A DNA stretch of 64,000 nt from contig JAGUQW010000007.1 of the NCBI GenBank assembly GCA_030154445.1, forward strand, positions 1 to 64,000, written 5' to 3'. Below the pieces are notes generated by a model, which made no database searches, was not told where the DNA came from, and saw nothing but the letters and a program-made list of their open reading frames with translations. Made by a program: the position numbers and the translations under genes. The stretch is from Spirochaetota bacterium. Lineage in GTDB: Bacteria; Spirochaetota; Brevinematia; Brevinematales; Brevinemataceae. Every line of letters starts with the position of its first letter. Position 1 is the first letter of the stretch. This document shows positions 17,705 to 25,682 of the stretch, piece by piece.

Positions 17705-20068
17705 ATGAAAAAACTTATTATATTATTATCAATATTTTTAACTTCAAACTGTTCTATACTACCTGAGCTCGCAGGCGCTGTTGATCCTACTGCTCTAGAT
17801 CCTGTTAATGGATTATTATTTGAAAAAAGAAGTGGATTATCTTATATATTCTTTTCTAAAGAACAACATGTTTTAATCAAAAATAACAATGAAGCTATAA
17901 ATAGTTATTACAAACTCCTCCAAGGAGAATCGTATAGAGAAAATGTAATTACATACAAACTTGATGGTTGGGGTAGTTATGATGGTCAGTATATTGGAGT
18001 CTATTTAAAAAAAAACTCTCAAGGAACAGCCCTAGGAATTGTAATTCAAAAATCTAGATCTTTAGCAAGAAATGCTGCAAAAAATTTGGAAAACTCTACA
18101 GATATAAAAGATGTTGATTTAGGAAAAGTTATACAAAGTCCAGCTTTATACACTCTTAGTGCTATCAGTCCTATTGTTAAAACATCTGTAGCAGGTATAT
18201 TTAAGCCAGATAATAATTTATTTATTAGTATCAATGAATTGACTCCTGAACATCAAGTAAACCATGCTAAATTGTTGAAAACTACTAAAAAAAATGATGG
18301 ATCTCTTGATCTAGAAACATTCAATTTAACATTCGTTAAAAATGTATCTGATATTTCAACTATTTATCAATATACTAAAGGATCAGATGTTGTTTTAATA
18401 GGAATTAAATTTGATTTAAATAATGAATTTCCAAGATTACAAATAATTGAAAAAATTGTTAATCCCGTAAATTTAAATTTAGAGATAGCAAAATTAGAAA
18501 ATGAACTTAATGAGATTATAGCTTGGGAATATGGATTTTTTAACACTATTCGTGTTTTAGATAGTTCCTTAACACCTTTTTTAAATAAAACATTTACTGA
18601 GTTTATATCTCAAAGTACAACAAGGTATAATCCTCTTAATACTTCTCATTGGTTTTTTAATGGTACAGAAGATTCTGTACGTATTACAAGAAATTATAAT
18701 TTTTTTTATATTGAAGAAGATTATTTACTTGGACCTACTTTACAAAATGGAATTTTTAAACTTATAGATTTTCGTCATGATGAAGTTCAAACTTATTCTG
18801 AAAAATTTTTAAATATTACTGAAAAAAGTGGTATTAGTACTGTATTAATAGCTAATACTATAGATGGATTTAATAATCCTATTGTAAAAGTTTCATTAAA
18901 AAATTATCAGACTTTAGTACCACAATCTATAAATTTTTCATCTCTTCCTGAGATATCAAATCCAATATTAGGGGTTGATAATACAGGAGCTACTATTGCA
19001 GGGCGATCTAGTTTCCAAGCATTTGTAGATACAGCAACATCAACTATCCATTTAGTTGGTGGATATACTAATAGTGGTGCTACCCCTAGTAGTATTCCTC
19101 AGTATTTAATAGGGACAAGAAAATTACAAGATGTTTATAATTCTATATATACTATTAAAAATATTACTAGTGGAACTCCTATATATCAAGATACTACGCT
19201 TACACTAAATCATTTACCAGATCGAGATTTTCAACAAATGGTAGGTGCAACAAGCAAAAAATCACCAAAATATACTAAAGAAATATTTTGGGTATATGGT
19301 GCTGGAGCTGTTGGTAATGATAAATTTTCTTTTAATAATAATATTAACAATGTTTGGAGTACAACCCTTGTACAAGGGACTGGATTAAGAAATAGATATC
19401 ATCAATCTATGGTGACTCATAATAATACTTTATTTATCATGGGGGGAACCTATTCACTAGATCCTATTGCTGTAATAGGATCTCCTATAATTTATGGTAC
19501 CTATACTAATGATATAAGTATAGCTTCAACTCTTAATTCTATTTCATGGCGTCCACTAACAAGTAAAGCTGAATGGACAAGTAGAGTGCATTCAAGAGTG
19601 TTTTCTATAGGAAAAACATTAGTTCTTGTAGGTGGTATCGCAATGGATACTAGTGGTATTCCAAGCCCTACAAATGATGTATGGATCAGTGAAAATAATG
19701 GAACTAATTGGATTCAGAGACATATTGGAGGAACACCTAGTACATCATCCACAACTTTGGGTGGGGCACCACCTGTTCAAACTTCAAATCTTGAAGGTCC
19801 TCTAGCAGGAACAGAGTATAATGGTATTATTTATTTATTAGATTCAACAACACGATCTCTTTTTTATTCATCAGATAAAGGTATGAATTGGTTTAAATCA
19901 GATAAAGGATTTGAAATAAATCCTTCAACACCATTATATGGTGCACAGCTTATTGGTCTTAAAGATGAATTAATATTAATTGGTGGTCAACTTGTTCCAC
20001 GAGCACCTATAATAGGTGGTCCACATAATATGGAATCTAAAATATATAGATTAAAAATAAATATATAA
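17705..20068 (+). CDS. Large lipoprotein with kelch-like beta-propeller C-terminus
   Basis: Exported protein (787 aa). The signal (MKKLIILLSIFLTSNC) ends in a relaxed spirochaete-type lipobox with Cys 16 as the likely lipidated residue. The first half has no recognisable fold. From about residue 430 on there are repeated units with the kelch pattern of hydrophobic strands ending in Gly-Gly (TIHLVGGYTNSG, TLFIMGGTYS, TLVLVGGIAMD, ELILIGGQ), each with an N-x-W or D-V-W segment (NNVWSTTL, NDVWISENN). This suggests a beta-propeller on the cell surface or in the periplasm. GGAG lies before the ATG. It stands alone upstream of the tRNA operon. Function unknown; binding to glycans or proteins is a guess from the fold. 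Confidence 0.8.
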   Translation: MKKLIILLSIFLTSNCSILPELAGAVDPTALDPVNGLLFEKRSGLSYIFFSKEQHVLIKNNNEAINSYYKLLQGESYRENVITYKLDGWGSYDGQYIGVYLKKNSQGTALGIVIQKSRSLARNAAKNLENSTDIKDVDLGKVIQSPALYTLSAISPIVKTSVAGIFKPDNNLFISINELTPEHQVNHAKLLKTTKKNDGSLDLETFNLTFVKNVSDISTIYQYTKGSDVVLIGIKFDLNNEFPRLQIIEKIVNPVNLNLEIAKLENELNEIIAWEYGFFNTIRVLDSSLTPFLNKTFTEFISQSTTRYNPLNTSHWFFNGTEDSVRITRNYNFFYIEEDYLLGPTLQNGIFKLIDFRHDEVQTYSEKFLNITEKSGISTVLIANTIDGFNNPIVKVSLKNYQTLVPQSINFSSLPEISNPILGVDNTGATIAGRSSFQAFVDTATSTIHLVGGYTNSGATPSSIPQYLIGTRKLQDVYNSIYTIKNITSGTPIYQDTTLTLNHLPDRDFQQMVGATSKKSPKYTKEIFWVYGAGAVGNDKFSFNNNINNVWSTTLVQGTGLRNRYHQSMVTHNNTLFIMGGTYSLDPIAVIGSPIIYGTYTNDISIASTLNSISWRPLTSKAEWTSRVHSRVFSIGKTLVLVGGIAMDTSGIPSPTNDVWISENNGTNWIQRHIGGTPSTSSTTLGGAPPVQTSNLEGPLAGTEYNGIIYLLDSTTRSLFYSSDKGMNWFKSDKGFEINPSTPLYGAQLIGLKDELILIGGQLVPRAPIIGGPHNMESKIYRLKINI

Positions 20069-20109
20069 ATTAAGACTAAAAATAAATATATTTATTTTTC
20101 AAAAAAGTA

Positions 20110-20138
20110 TTGACATTATTTATTTTTCGTTATATAAT
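20110..20138 (+). promoter_or_regulatory. Consensus sigma-70 promoter of the tRNA operon
   Basis: TTGACA (20110-20115) and TATAAT (20133-20138) are both perfect consensus with an ideal 17-bp spacer. The start would lie near 20145, eight bases before the first tRNA. Confidence 0.92.
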
Positions 20139-20152
20139 ATATTACTATTTTA

Positions 20153-20227
20153 CGGGGTATAGCGCAGCTCGGTTAGCGCACCTGTTTTGGGAACAGGGGG
20201 CCGTAAGTTCGAATCTTACTACCCCGA
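20153..20227 (+). tRNA. tRNA-Pro (TGG)
   Basis: Cloverleaf read by hand: acceptor CGGGGTA with TACCCCG, anticodon stem CCTGT/ACAGG with loop TTTGGGA, T arm GTAAG-TTCGAAT-CTTAC. First tRNA of a six-gene operon. CCA is not encoded. Confidence 0.97.
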
Positions 20228-20241
20228 AGTAAAAATGTAAT

Positions 20242-20315
20242 GTGCCTGTAGCTCAGCTGGATAGAGCATCGACCTTCTAAGCCGTTGGCCACAGGTTCGA
20301 ATCCTGTCAGGCACG
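20242..20315 (+). tRNA. tRNA-Arg (TCT) with a weak anticodon stem
   Basis: Acceptor GTGCCTG/CAGGCAC and T arm ACAGG-TTCGAAT-CCTGT are perfect, and the loop CTTCTAA gives anticodon TCT. The anticodon stem TCGAC/GCCGT has two non-pairs, U27-U43 and A30-C40, which is unusual for a working tRNA. Confidence 0.9.
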
Positions 20316-20319
20316 ATAT

Positions 20320-20394
20320 GGTGGGTATAGCTCAGTTGGTTAGAGCACTGGATTGTGGTTCCGGGGGCCGTGGGTTCGAATCCCATTACTCACC
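20320..20394 (+). tRNA. tRNA-His (GTG)
   Basis: Acceptor GTGGGTA/TACTCAC (one G-U pair), loop TTGTGGT with anticodon GTG, and an extra G at 20320 opposite the C discriminator, the G-1 identity element of tRNA-His. Confidence 0.96.
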
Positions 20395-20464
20395 CATTTT
20401 TGAACCCATAGAAAATAATTCTATGGGTTCAATCTTAATAATCACCCATTTTTTGCGCCCATAG
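20391..20464 (+). repeat. Imperfect direct repeat and 14-bp hairpin between tRNA-His and tRNA-Arg
   Basis: Positions 20391-20411 and 20443-20464 are near copies (CACCCATTTTTG ... CCCATAG). Between them a perfect 14-bp inverted repeat (20400-20413 with 20419-20432, loop AATAA) can fold. It has no T run, so it is not a standard terminator; it may guide processing or be a duplication scar. Confidence 0.7.
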
Positions 20465-20528
20465 CTCAGCTGGATAGAGCAACGGACTTCGAATCCGTAG
20501 GTCGTAGGTTCGAATCCTACTGGGCGTG
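20455..20528 (+). tRNA. tRNA-Arg (TCG)
   Basis: Acceptor GCGCCCA with TGGGCGT (terminal G-U), anticodon stem ACGGA/TCCGT with loop CTTCGAA, T arm GTAGG-TTCGAAT-CCTAC. Confidence 0.95.
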
Positions 20529-20569
20529 AGGTGAAATACTATTCTACTACTTATTTTAAGTATTCATTA

Positions 20570-20652
20570 GCGAGAGTGGTGAAATTGGTAGACACGCTAG
20601 ATTTAGGATCTAGTGCCCAAAAGGTGTGTGGGTTCGAGTCCCACCTTTCGCA
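20570..20652 (+). tRNA. tRNA-Leu (TAG)
   Basis: Class II tRNA with a long variable arm: acceptor GCGAGAG/CTTTCGC, anticodon stem CTAGA/TCTAG with loop TTTAGGA, T arm GTGGG-TTCGAGT-CCCAC. Confidence 0.96.
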
Positions 20653-20668
20653 AGAAAAACAAACAATC

Positions 20669-20740
20669 GCGGGAGTAGCTCAGGGGTAGAGCATCGCCTT
20701 GCCAAGGCGAGGGTCGAGGGTTCAAATCCCTTCTCCCGCT
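20669..20740 (+). tRNA. tRNA-Gly (GCC)
   Basis: Acceptor GCGGGAG/CTCCCGC, anticodon stem TCGCC/GGCGA with loop TTGCCAA. Last tRNA of the operon. Confidence 0.97.
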
Positions 20741-20742
20741 AG

Positions 20743-20766
20743 AAACCGTCCTTTAGGACGGTTTTT
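20743..20766 (+). terminator. Intrinsic terminator after the tRNA operon
   Basis: Nine-base stem AAACCGTCC/GGACGGTTT with loop TTTA, followed by T. The pth2 gene starts 19 bp later, so readthrough could express it. Confidence 0.88.
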
Positions 20767-20784
20767 CTTATACGGAGTAATTTT

Positions 20785-21153
20785 ATGAAACAAATTCTTA
20801 TAATTCGTACCAAATTTCCAAATATTAATGGTATTCGTAAAGGTAAATTAATAGCTCAAGGAGCTCATGCTTCTGTGAGTGCTGTTTTTGATGGTCTTTC
20901 TCGACCTGATACTAAACATCATGTAGAACAATGGTTTACCCACGGACAAACAAAAATTGCAGTAGGGGTTCATTCTGAAGAAGAACTTTTAGACCTTTGG
21001 GAAAAAATACAAGCAACAGGTTTAGCCAGTGCTATTATCAAAGATGCTGGTAAAACAGAATTTGGAGGCCAAGCAACTCTCACAGCTATTGGATTTGGAC
21101 CTGCACCTACAAATCTAGTAGATCCTATTACCAGATACCTTCCTCTATTATAA
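20785..21153 (+). CDS. Peptidyl-tRNA hydrolase, Pth2 (archaeal/eukaryotic) type
   Basis: Small enzyme (122 aa) that releases peptides from peptidyl-tRNAs dropped by ribosomes. It shows the Pth2 set of motifs: an N-terminal strand followed by GKLIAQGAHASVSAV (the K-x-x-AQ-x-AHA pattern with catalytic Lys and His), FTHGQTKIAVGV, IIKDAGKTEF with its conserved Asp and Thr, and the closing TLTAIGFGPAPTN. Most bacteria use the unrelated Pth1. An ACGGAG site precedes the ATG. It lies 19 bp after the tRNA operon terminator, which matches its job in tRNA recycling. I cannot see whether a Pth1 gene exists elsewhere. Confidence 0.93.
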   Translation: MKQILIIRTKFPNINGIRKGKLIAQGAHASVSAVFDGLSRPDTKHHVEQWFTHGQTKIAVGVHSEEELLDLWEKIQATGLASAIIKDAGKTEFGGQATLTAIGFGPAPTNLVDPITRYLPLL

Positions 21154-21180
21154 ACCTTCTAAAATATAATATTAATATCA

Positions 21181-21217
21181 AAAAAAAACAGCTCTGATAA
21201 ATAGAGCTGTTTTTTTA
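21181..21217. terminator. Bidirectional terminator between pth2 and fruA
   Basis: A perfect stem of A8-CAGCTCT paired with AGAGCTG-T7 and a 7-base loop lies between the convergent gene ends. Confidence 0.9.
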
Positions 21218-21230
21218 ATATTAATATATC

Positions 21231-23084
21231 TTATTGATTTACTTTTTTAAATGTTCCTATGATTCCTGTTGTAATTAGTGTTCCTATTAGAATTGATAAG
21301 ATATAATAACCAACATTAGTAATTAATGGAAATACAAAAATACCACCATGAGGGGCTGGTAATTGACATCCAAAAAACATTGATAAAGCTCCTGCTACGG
21401 TAGAACCTATCACACAAGCTGGAATAATTATCAAAGGATAACTAGCAGCAAACGGTATTACTCCTTCTGTAATAAAACTTGCACCTAATACATAACAAGT
21501 CATTCCAGCTTCTCTTTCTGTTTTACTAAACTTATTTTTGAAAATTGTTGTAACCAAAGCTAATGCAAGTGGTGGCACCATTCCTCCAGCCATAACTGCT
21601 GCATGAGGATAATTATTACCCGCAGAAATTGCAGCAATACCAAAAGTGAATGCAGCTTTATTTACAGGCCCACCCATATCTACTGCCATCATACCTCCTA
21701 GTATTGCTCCTAGTAAAATCAAATTGGTATTATTCATTGAATTCAAAAATGCTTCTATAGCATTATTTAATCCAGCTATGTTTTTTAATAATGGAAATAA
21801 ACCTAAGCCCATTAGTAATAATCCAAAGACAGGATACAATAATACAGGTTTAATTCCTTCTAATGATTTAGGTAATTTAGCAAAAACTTTTTTCAAAATA
21901 ATAATAGAATAACCACCTAAAAATCCAGCTAGTAATCCTCCTAAAAATCCACCACCACTACTAGCAGCTAATGAACCACCAACCATTGCAGGCATTAAAG
22001 CAGGTCTTTCAGCTATACCAAATCCTATATAACCAGCTAATACAGGTATCATCAAAGCAAAAGCTCCTTTTCCACCTAAAGTATTTAGAAAGGCTGCAAT
22101 AGGATTATAATCAACAGCATTCGGATCAGCAGAAGTGATACCAAACATAAATCCTAAGGCTATTAAAATACCGCCACCAACAACAAAAGGTAACATATAA
22201 GAAACCCCTGTCATTAATTGACCATAAATACCTTTATTAGTACTCACGCTATTTTGATTATCTTGATTTGATGAAAAATATACAGGCAAAGAAGGCGATA
22301 ATGCTTCTTTGATTAATTTAGATGATTCTCTTACTCCTCTTCCAGCACTTGTTGCAAGCATTTTTTTACCATTAAATCTAGACAAATCTAATTCTCTATC
22401 AGATGCAACAATAACTGCTTTTGCTTGAGAAATTTCTTGTTCAGTCAAAATATCTTTAGGCCCATCTGATCCATTAGTTTCTACTCTAATAGTAATATTT
22501 TGTTCTTTTGCTGCTTTTTTCAAAGCATCTGCTGCCATATAAGTATGAGCTATTCCTGTAGGACATGCTGTTATTGCAACAATATCAACGATTGCAGAAG
22601 TATTATAATTTGTCTGATCATCTATAGAAAAAACACCTTTATCTAAAAAATTTATAATTTCTTGAGGAGTTTCGAAAGCTAATAATTTTTGAATTCCACT
22701 CTCTTCTAATAAGATTTGACTAATTTCAGAAATAACTTCAATATGAAGATTATTATTATGTTCTGGAAGTCCCAACATAATAATTAAAGATACTTTTTCT
22801 TTAGTTTCAAGATTCCATACTACAGGTGTTTTCAAACGTAAAATTAATATACTAGCTTGATTAATATCTTTTAATTTCGCATGAGGCATAGCTACATAAG
22901 TGTCAATAATAGTAGGATCTATCTTTTCTCTTTTATTTAGAGCTAATAATAATTGTTCTATAGAACTTGCGTATCCTTGCTGTACAAAATGTGTTGCAAT
23001 ATGCTTTAAAATATCATCCTTAGTAGATAACTCCAAATCTAATAAAATATTTCCAGTTTGTAATAATTTTGTAACTTTATTCAT
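21231..23084 (-). CDS. fruA: PTS fructose transporter, fused EIIA-EIIB-EIIC
   Basis: Membrane permease and kinase (617 aa) that imports fructose as fructose-1-phosphate. EIIA (residues 1 to about 145) has the phosphorylated His in YVAMPHAKL. EIIB (about 165-265) has the phosphocysteine in TACPTGIAHTYMAAD. EIIC (about 285-610) is a multi-helix membrane domain with the substrate-site motifs MGGPVNKAAF and ITEGVIPFA typical of the fructose family. It follows fruK by 23 bp in the same operon, so the product goes straight to 1-phosphofructokinase. No fruR-type regulator and no FPr gene lie beside it. GGAG ribosome site. Confidence 0.96.
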   Translation of the reverse strand: MNKVTKLLQTGNILLDLELSTKDDILKHIATHFVQQGYASSIEQLLLALNKREKIDPTIIDTYVAMPHAKLKDINQASILILRLKTPVVWNLETKEKVSLIIMLGLPEHNNNLHIEVISEISQILLEESGIQKLLAFETPQEIINFLDKGVFSIDDQTNYNTSAIVDIVAITACPTGIAHTYMAADALKKAAKEQNITIRVETNGSDGPKDILTEQEISQAKAVIVASDRELDLSRFNGKKMLATSAGRGVRESSKLIKEALSPSLPVYFSSNQDNQNSVSTNKGIYGQLMTGVSYMLPFVVGGGILIALGFMFGITSADPNAVDYNPIAAFLNTLGGKGAFALMIPVLAGYIGFGIAERPALMPAMVGGSLAASSGGGFLGGLLAGFLGGYSIIILKKVFAKLPKSLEGIKPVLLYPVFGLLLMGLGLFPLLKNIAGLNNAIEAFLNSMNNTNLILLGAILGGMMAVDMGGPVNKAAFTFGIAAISAGNNYPHAAVMAGGMVPPLALALVTTIFKNKFSKTEREAGMTCYVLGASFITEGVIPFAASYPLIIIPACVIGSTVAGALSMFFGCQLPAPHGGIFVFPLITNVGYYILSILIGTLITTGIIGTFKKVNQ

Positions 23085-23107
23085 AATTAGCTCCTGTTAT
23101 ATAAACT

Positions 23108-24013
23108 TTATATTAATTTTACGATAACATTGTTATATAATTCATTAGCTGTTTCTAAGGTACATAAATCATGAGAAAATGCTGTTCCACTACCACATGC
23201 AATAGAATATTTAAAAGATTCTATTGCATCTTGAGTATCTATATATTTTGAAATAAATCCTGCTATCATAGAATCTCCAGCACCCACACTACTGATTAAT
23301 TTACCTTCTAATCCTTTTGAAAAATAAACTTGATCTTGATACAAAAAATAAGCTCCTTCGCTTCCCAAAGAAATAATTAAAAATTTAATATCATATTCTT
23401 GATACATTTTTTTAGCATACACAAGTGCATCTTGATTTGTATCAATTTTACAATTAAAAAATTCACTTAACTCTGCTTTATTTGGTTTTAATAAAAAGAG
23501 ATTTGGACTATTAATGGCTTCTTTTAATGCTTGCCCTCTTGTATCAAGAACAATTTGAGTTGTTGGTGCTACCGTGTTAATTATTTGTAAATAGCTGTCT
23601 ATAGGTAAATTTTTAGGTAATGATCCAGACAATACAAGATAATCCATATTCATAGATTGCAGTTTTTGTTTAAGTTGAGCAAATTCTTCAAGAGAAATAT
23701 TAGGTGCTACTCCATGAATTTCTGTTTCTGTTTTTAATGTTTTTAATTTTGTATTTATCCTAGTCGTATCTTGAATAGGGATAGGAATCAAGATATCTTT
23801 GGTAAGTGATTTGATATAATCTCCTGTAAATCCTCCTAAAAAAGCAACAGCATTTGTTTCTTTTTTAAGATTTTTTAAGACATTTGAAACATTAATACCT
23901 TTGCCACCAGCAAAATATTCAGAGCAGCTAGACGATAAACTTTCTCCTTGAGTTAATACATCTATACTAATATGATAATCCACTGCTGGATTTAATGTAA
24001 TCGTTGTAATCAT
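23108..24013 (-). CDS. fruK: 1-phosphofructokinase
   Basis: PfkB-family sugar kinase (301 aa) turning fructose-1-phosphate into fructose-1,6-bisphosphate. The N-terminal TLNPAVDYHI and AGGKGINVSNVL motifs define the 1-phosphofructokinase/tagatose-6-phosphate kinase group. The C-terminal SVGAGDSMIAGF holds the anion hole and catalytic Asp. It could in principle be tagatose-6-phosphate kinase, but the adjoining fructose PTS argues for fruK. First gene of the pair; a terminator just upstream isolates it from lptB. AGGAG precedes the ATG. Confidence 0.95.
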   Translation of the reverse strand: MITTITLNPAVDYHISIDVLTQGESLSSSCSEYFAGGKGINVSNVLKNLKKETNAVAFLGGFTGDYIKSLTKDILIPIPIQDTTRINTKLKTLKTETEIHGVAPNISLEEFAQLKQKLQSMNMDYLVLSGSLPKNLPIDSYLQIINTVAPTTQIVLDTRGQALKEAINSPNLFLLKPNKAELSEFFNCKIDTNQDALVYAKKMYQEYDIKFLIISLGSEGAYFLYQDQVYFSKGLEGKLISSVGAGDSMIAGFISKYIDTQDAIESFKYSIACGSGTAFSHDLCTLETANELYNNVIVKLI

Positions 24014-24028
24014 ATTTATCTCCTAAAT

Positions 24029-24067
24029 AAAAATAGATAGATATTTTATAAGAAATCTATCTATTTT
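24029..24067 (-). terminator. Terminator of the ctpA-accD-lptB operon
   Basis: A 13-bp perfect stem (24030-24042 with 24055-24067) lies four bases after the lptB stop, with an A-rich run on its far side that reads as T on the minus transcript. Confidence 0.75.
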
Positions 24068-24070
24068 ATT

Positions 24071-24832
24071 TTAAATTGTGAAGTCACTACCAAGATAGGT
24101 GCGTCGAGCCTCTTCGTTCTCTACTAGATCTTGAGCTGTACCACTAACAAGAATTTGACCATCATAACAAATATAAGTCCTATCAACAATTTTCAATGTC
24201 TCACGCACATTATGATCTGTTATAAGAATTCCTAAACCCCACTTACTTCTTAATTCCAAAACTAAGCGTTGAATATCAGCTATCGCTATTGGATCAATAC
24301 CTGTAAATGGTTCATCCATTAATAAAAATCGTGGCTGAATAGCCAAAATACGAGCAACTTCTGTTCTACGCTTTTCACCTCCAGACAAAGTATAACCCAA
24401 TTGTTTTCTAATTTTATGCAGTCCTAAATCTGTCAATAATGATTCAACTGTCGTATTTATTTCATCTTTATTTAATCCACGAATTTCAAGAACAGATCTA
24501 ATATTATCTTCTACACTCAGTTTACGAAAAATTGATAATTCTTGAGGTAGATATCCAACTCCACGCCTTGCCCGTTGATACATACGAAGATGCGTAATAT
24601 TATCACCATCCAACAACACTTCACCATCATTAGGTCTTAAAAGACCAACAAGCATACTAAAAGTAGTCGTTTTTCCAGCTCCATTTGGTCCTAAAAGCCC
24701 AACAACTTCTCCAGGTTGAACATGTATAGAAATACCTTTTACAACAAGACGTTTTCCATAAGATTTTCGAAGATTGTTAGCAACTAGTCCGGATAAAATT
24801 TGTATATTTTCACTACCTTTTATAATACTCAT
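24071..24832 (-). CDS. lptB: LPS export ABC transporter ATPase
   Basis: ABC ATPase (253 aa) that powers the LptFGC machine moving lipopolysaccharide or lipooligosaccharide to the outer membrane. Walker A is GPNGAGKTTT, the Q-loop region GVGYLPQELSIFRKLSVEDN is diagnostic for LptB, the signature is LSGGEKRRTEVARIL, Walker B is FLLMDEPFTGIDP, and the switch is ITDHNVRETL. It begins three bases after the accD stop, so translation is coupled. LptF/G/A/C are not in the window. Its presence suggests an LPS-like glycolipid in this organism. Confidence 0.93.
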   Translation of the reverse strand: MSIIKGSENIQILSGLVANNLRKSYGKRLVVKGISIHVQPGEVVGLLGPNGAGKTTTFSMLVGLLRPNDGEVLLDGDNITHLRMYQRARRGVGYLPQELSIFRKLSVEDNIRSVLEIRGLNKDEINTTVESLLTDLGLHKIRKQLGYTLSGGEKRRTEVARILAIQPRFLLMDEPFTGIDPIAIADIQRLVLELRSKWGLGILITDHNVRETLKIVDRTYICYDGQILVSGTAQDLVENEEARRTYLGSDFTI

Positions 24833-24835
24833 AAT

Positions 24836-25666
24836 TTAACTCGTGTAATAGATTAATTTAGATAATGTGTTTTTCAAATCTTTTCTATGACTAATAATAT
24901 CTATAAATCCATGTTCTTGTACAAATTCAGCTCGTTGAAATCCTTCTGGTAATTTTTGTTTGATTGTTTGAGAAATAACACGAGGGCCGGCAAATCCAAT
25001 TAAAGCTTTTGGTTCAGCAACAATAAAATCACCCAACATAGCAAAAGAAGCTGATACTCCACCCGTAGTAGGATGAGTAAGAACCGAAACATACAAATAC
25101 CCCATTTCACTATGTCTTTGTAAAGCTGCAGAAGTTTTAGCCATTTGCATTAAAGAAACAATACCTTCTTGCATTCTAGCTCCACCAGAAGCACAAACAA
25201 TAATCATAGGAGATTTGTCTTTAGTTGCTTGTTCTATAGTTCTTGTAATTTTTTCACCTACAACAGAACCCATACTACCACCCATAAATCCAAAATCCAT
25301 ACAAGCAATATTAACAGAAATCCCATTAATAGTACCTTTTCCAGTTCTAACAGCATCATTAATATTTTTTTGTTGTCGTGTTATTTTTAATTTATTTTCA
25401 TAAAAGACTTCTCCATCAAAAAAGTCTAAAAAATCTTTTGACAAAAGATCAGCATTTGTTTCAACAAAAGATTTCTCATCCAAAAGAAGCCCCATTCTTT
25501 CTATTCCAGTTAATCTATCGTGATTATCACATGCTGAGCATACTTTATTATTAATTATATATTCATCCATAGGAACAGAAGATAAACATTCTTTACATTT
25601 GTATACATTGCTATTTTTATCAGTTTTGTTAGTGTTGTTTTTATTCTTTATGTTAAACCACGACAT
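24836..25666 (-). CDS. accD: Acetyl-CoA carboxylase carboxyltransferase subunit beta
   Basis: Beta subunit (276 aa) of the carboxyltransferase that moves CO2 from biotin to acetyl-CoA, making malonyl-CoA for fatty acid synthesis. The N-terminal zinc ribbon is seen as CKEC and CSAC about 20 residues apart. The crotonase-fold core has MDFGFMGGSMGSVVGEKI and the oxyanion-forming CASGGARMQEG, then THPTTGGVSASFAMLGD. GAGGA precedes the ATG. The gene lies 16 bp after ctpA. accA and the biotin parts are elsewhere. It could be confused with other carboxyltransferases, but the zinc ribbon fixes it as AccD. Confidence 0.96.
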   Translation of the reverse strand: MSWFNIKNKNNTNKTDKNSNVYKCKECLSSVPMDEYIINNKVCSACDNHDRLTGIERMGLLLDEKSFVETNADLLSKDFLDFFDGEVFYENKLKITRQQKNINDAVRTGKGTINGISVNIACMDFGFMGGSMGSVVGEKITRTIEQATKDKSPMIIVCASGGARMQEGIVSLMQMAKTSAALQRHSEMGYLYVSVLTHPTTGGVSASFAMLGDFIVAEPKALIGFAGPRVISQTIKQKLPEGFQRAEFVQEHGFIDIISHRKDLKNTLSKLIYYTS

Positions 25667-25682
25667 ATCTTCCTCGTTAGTA

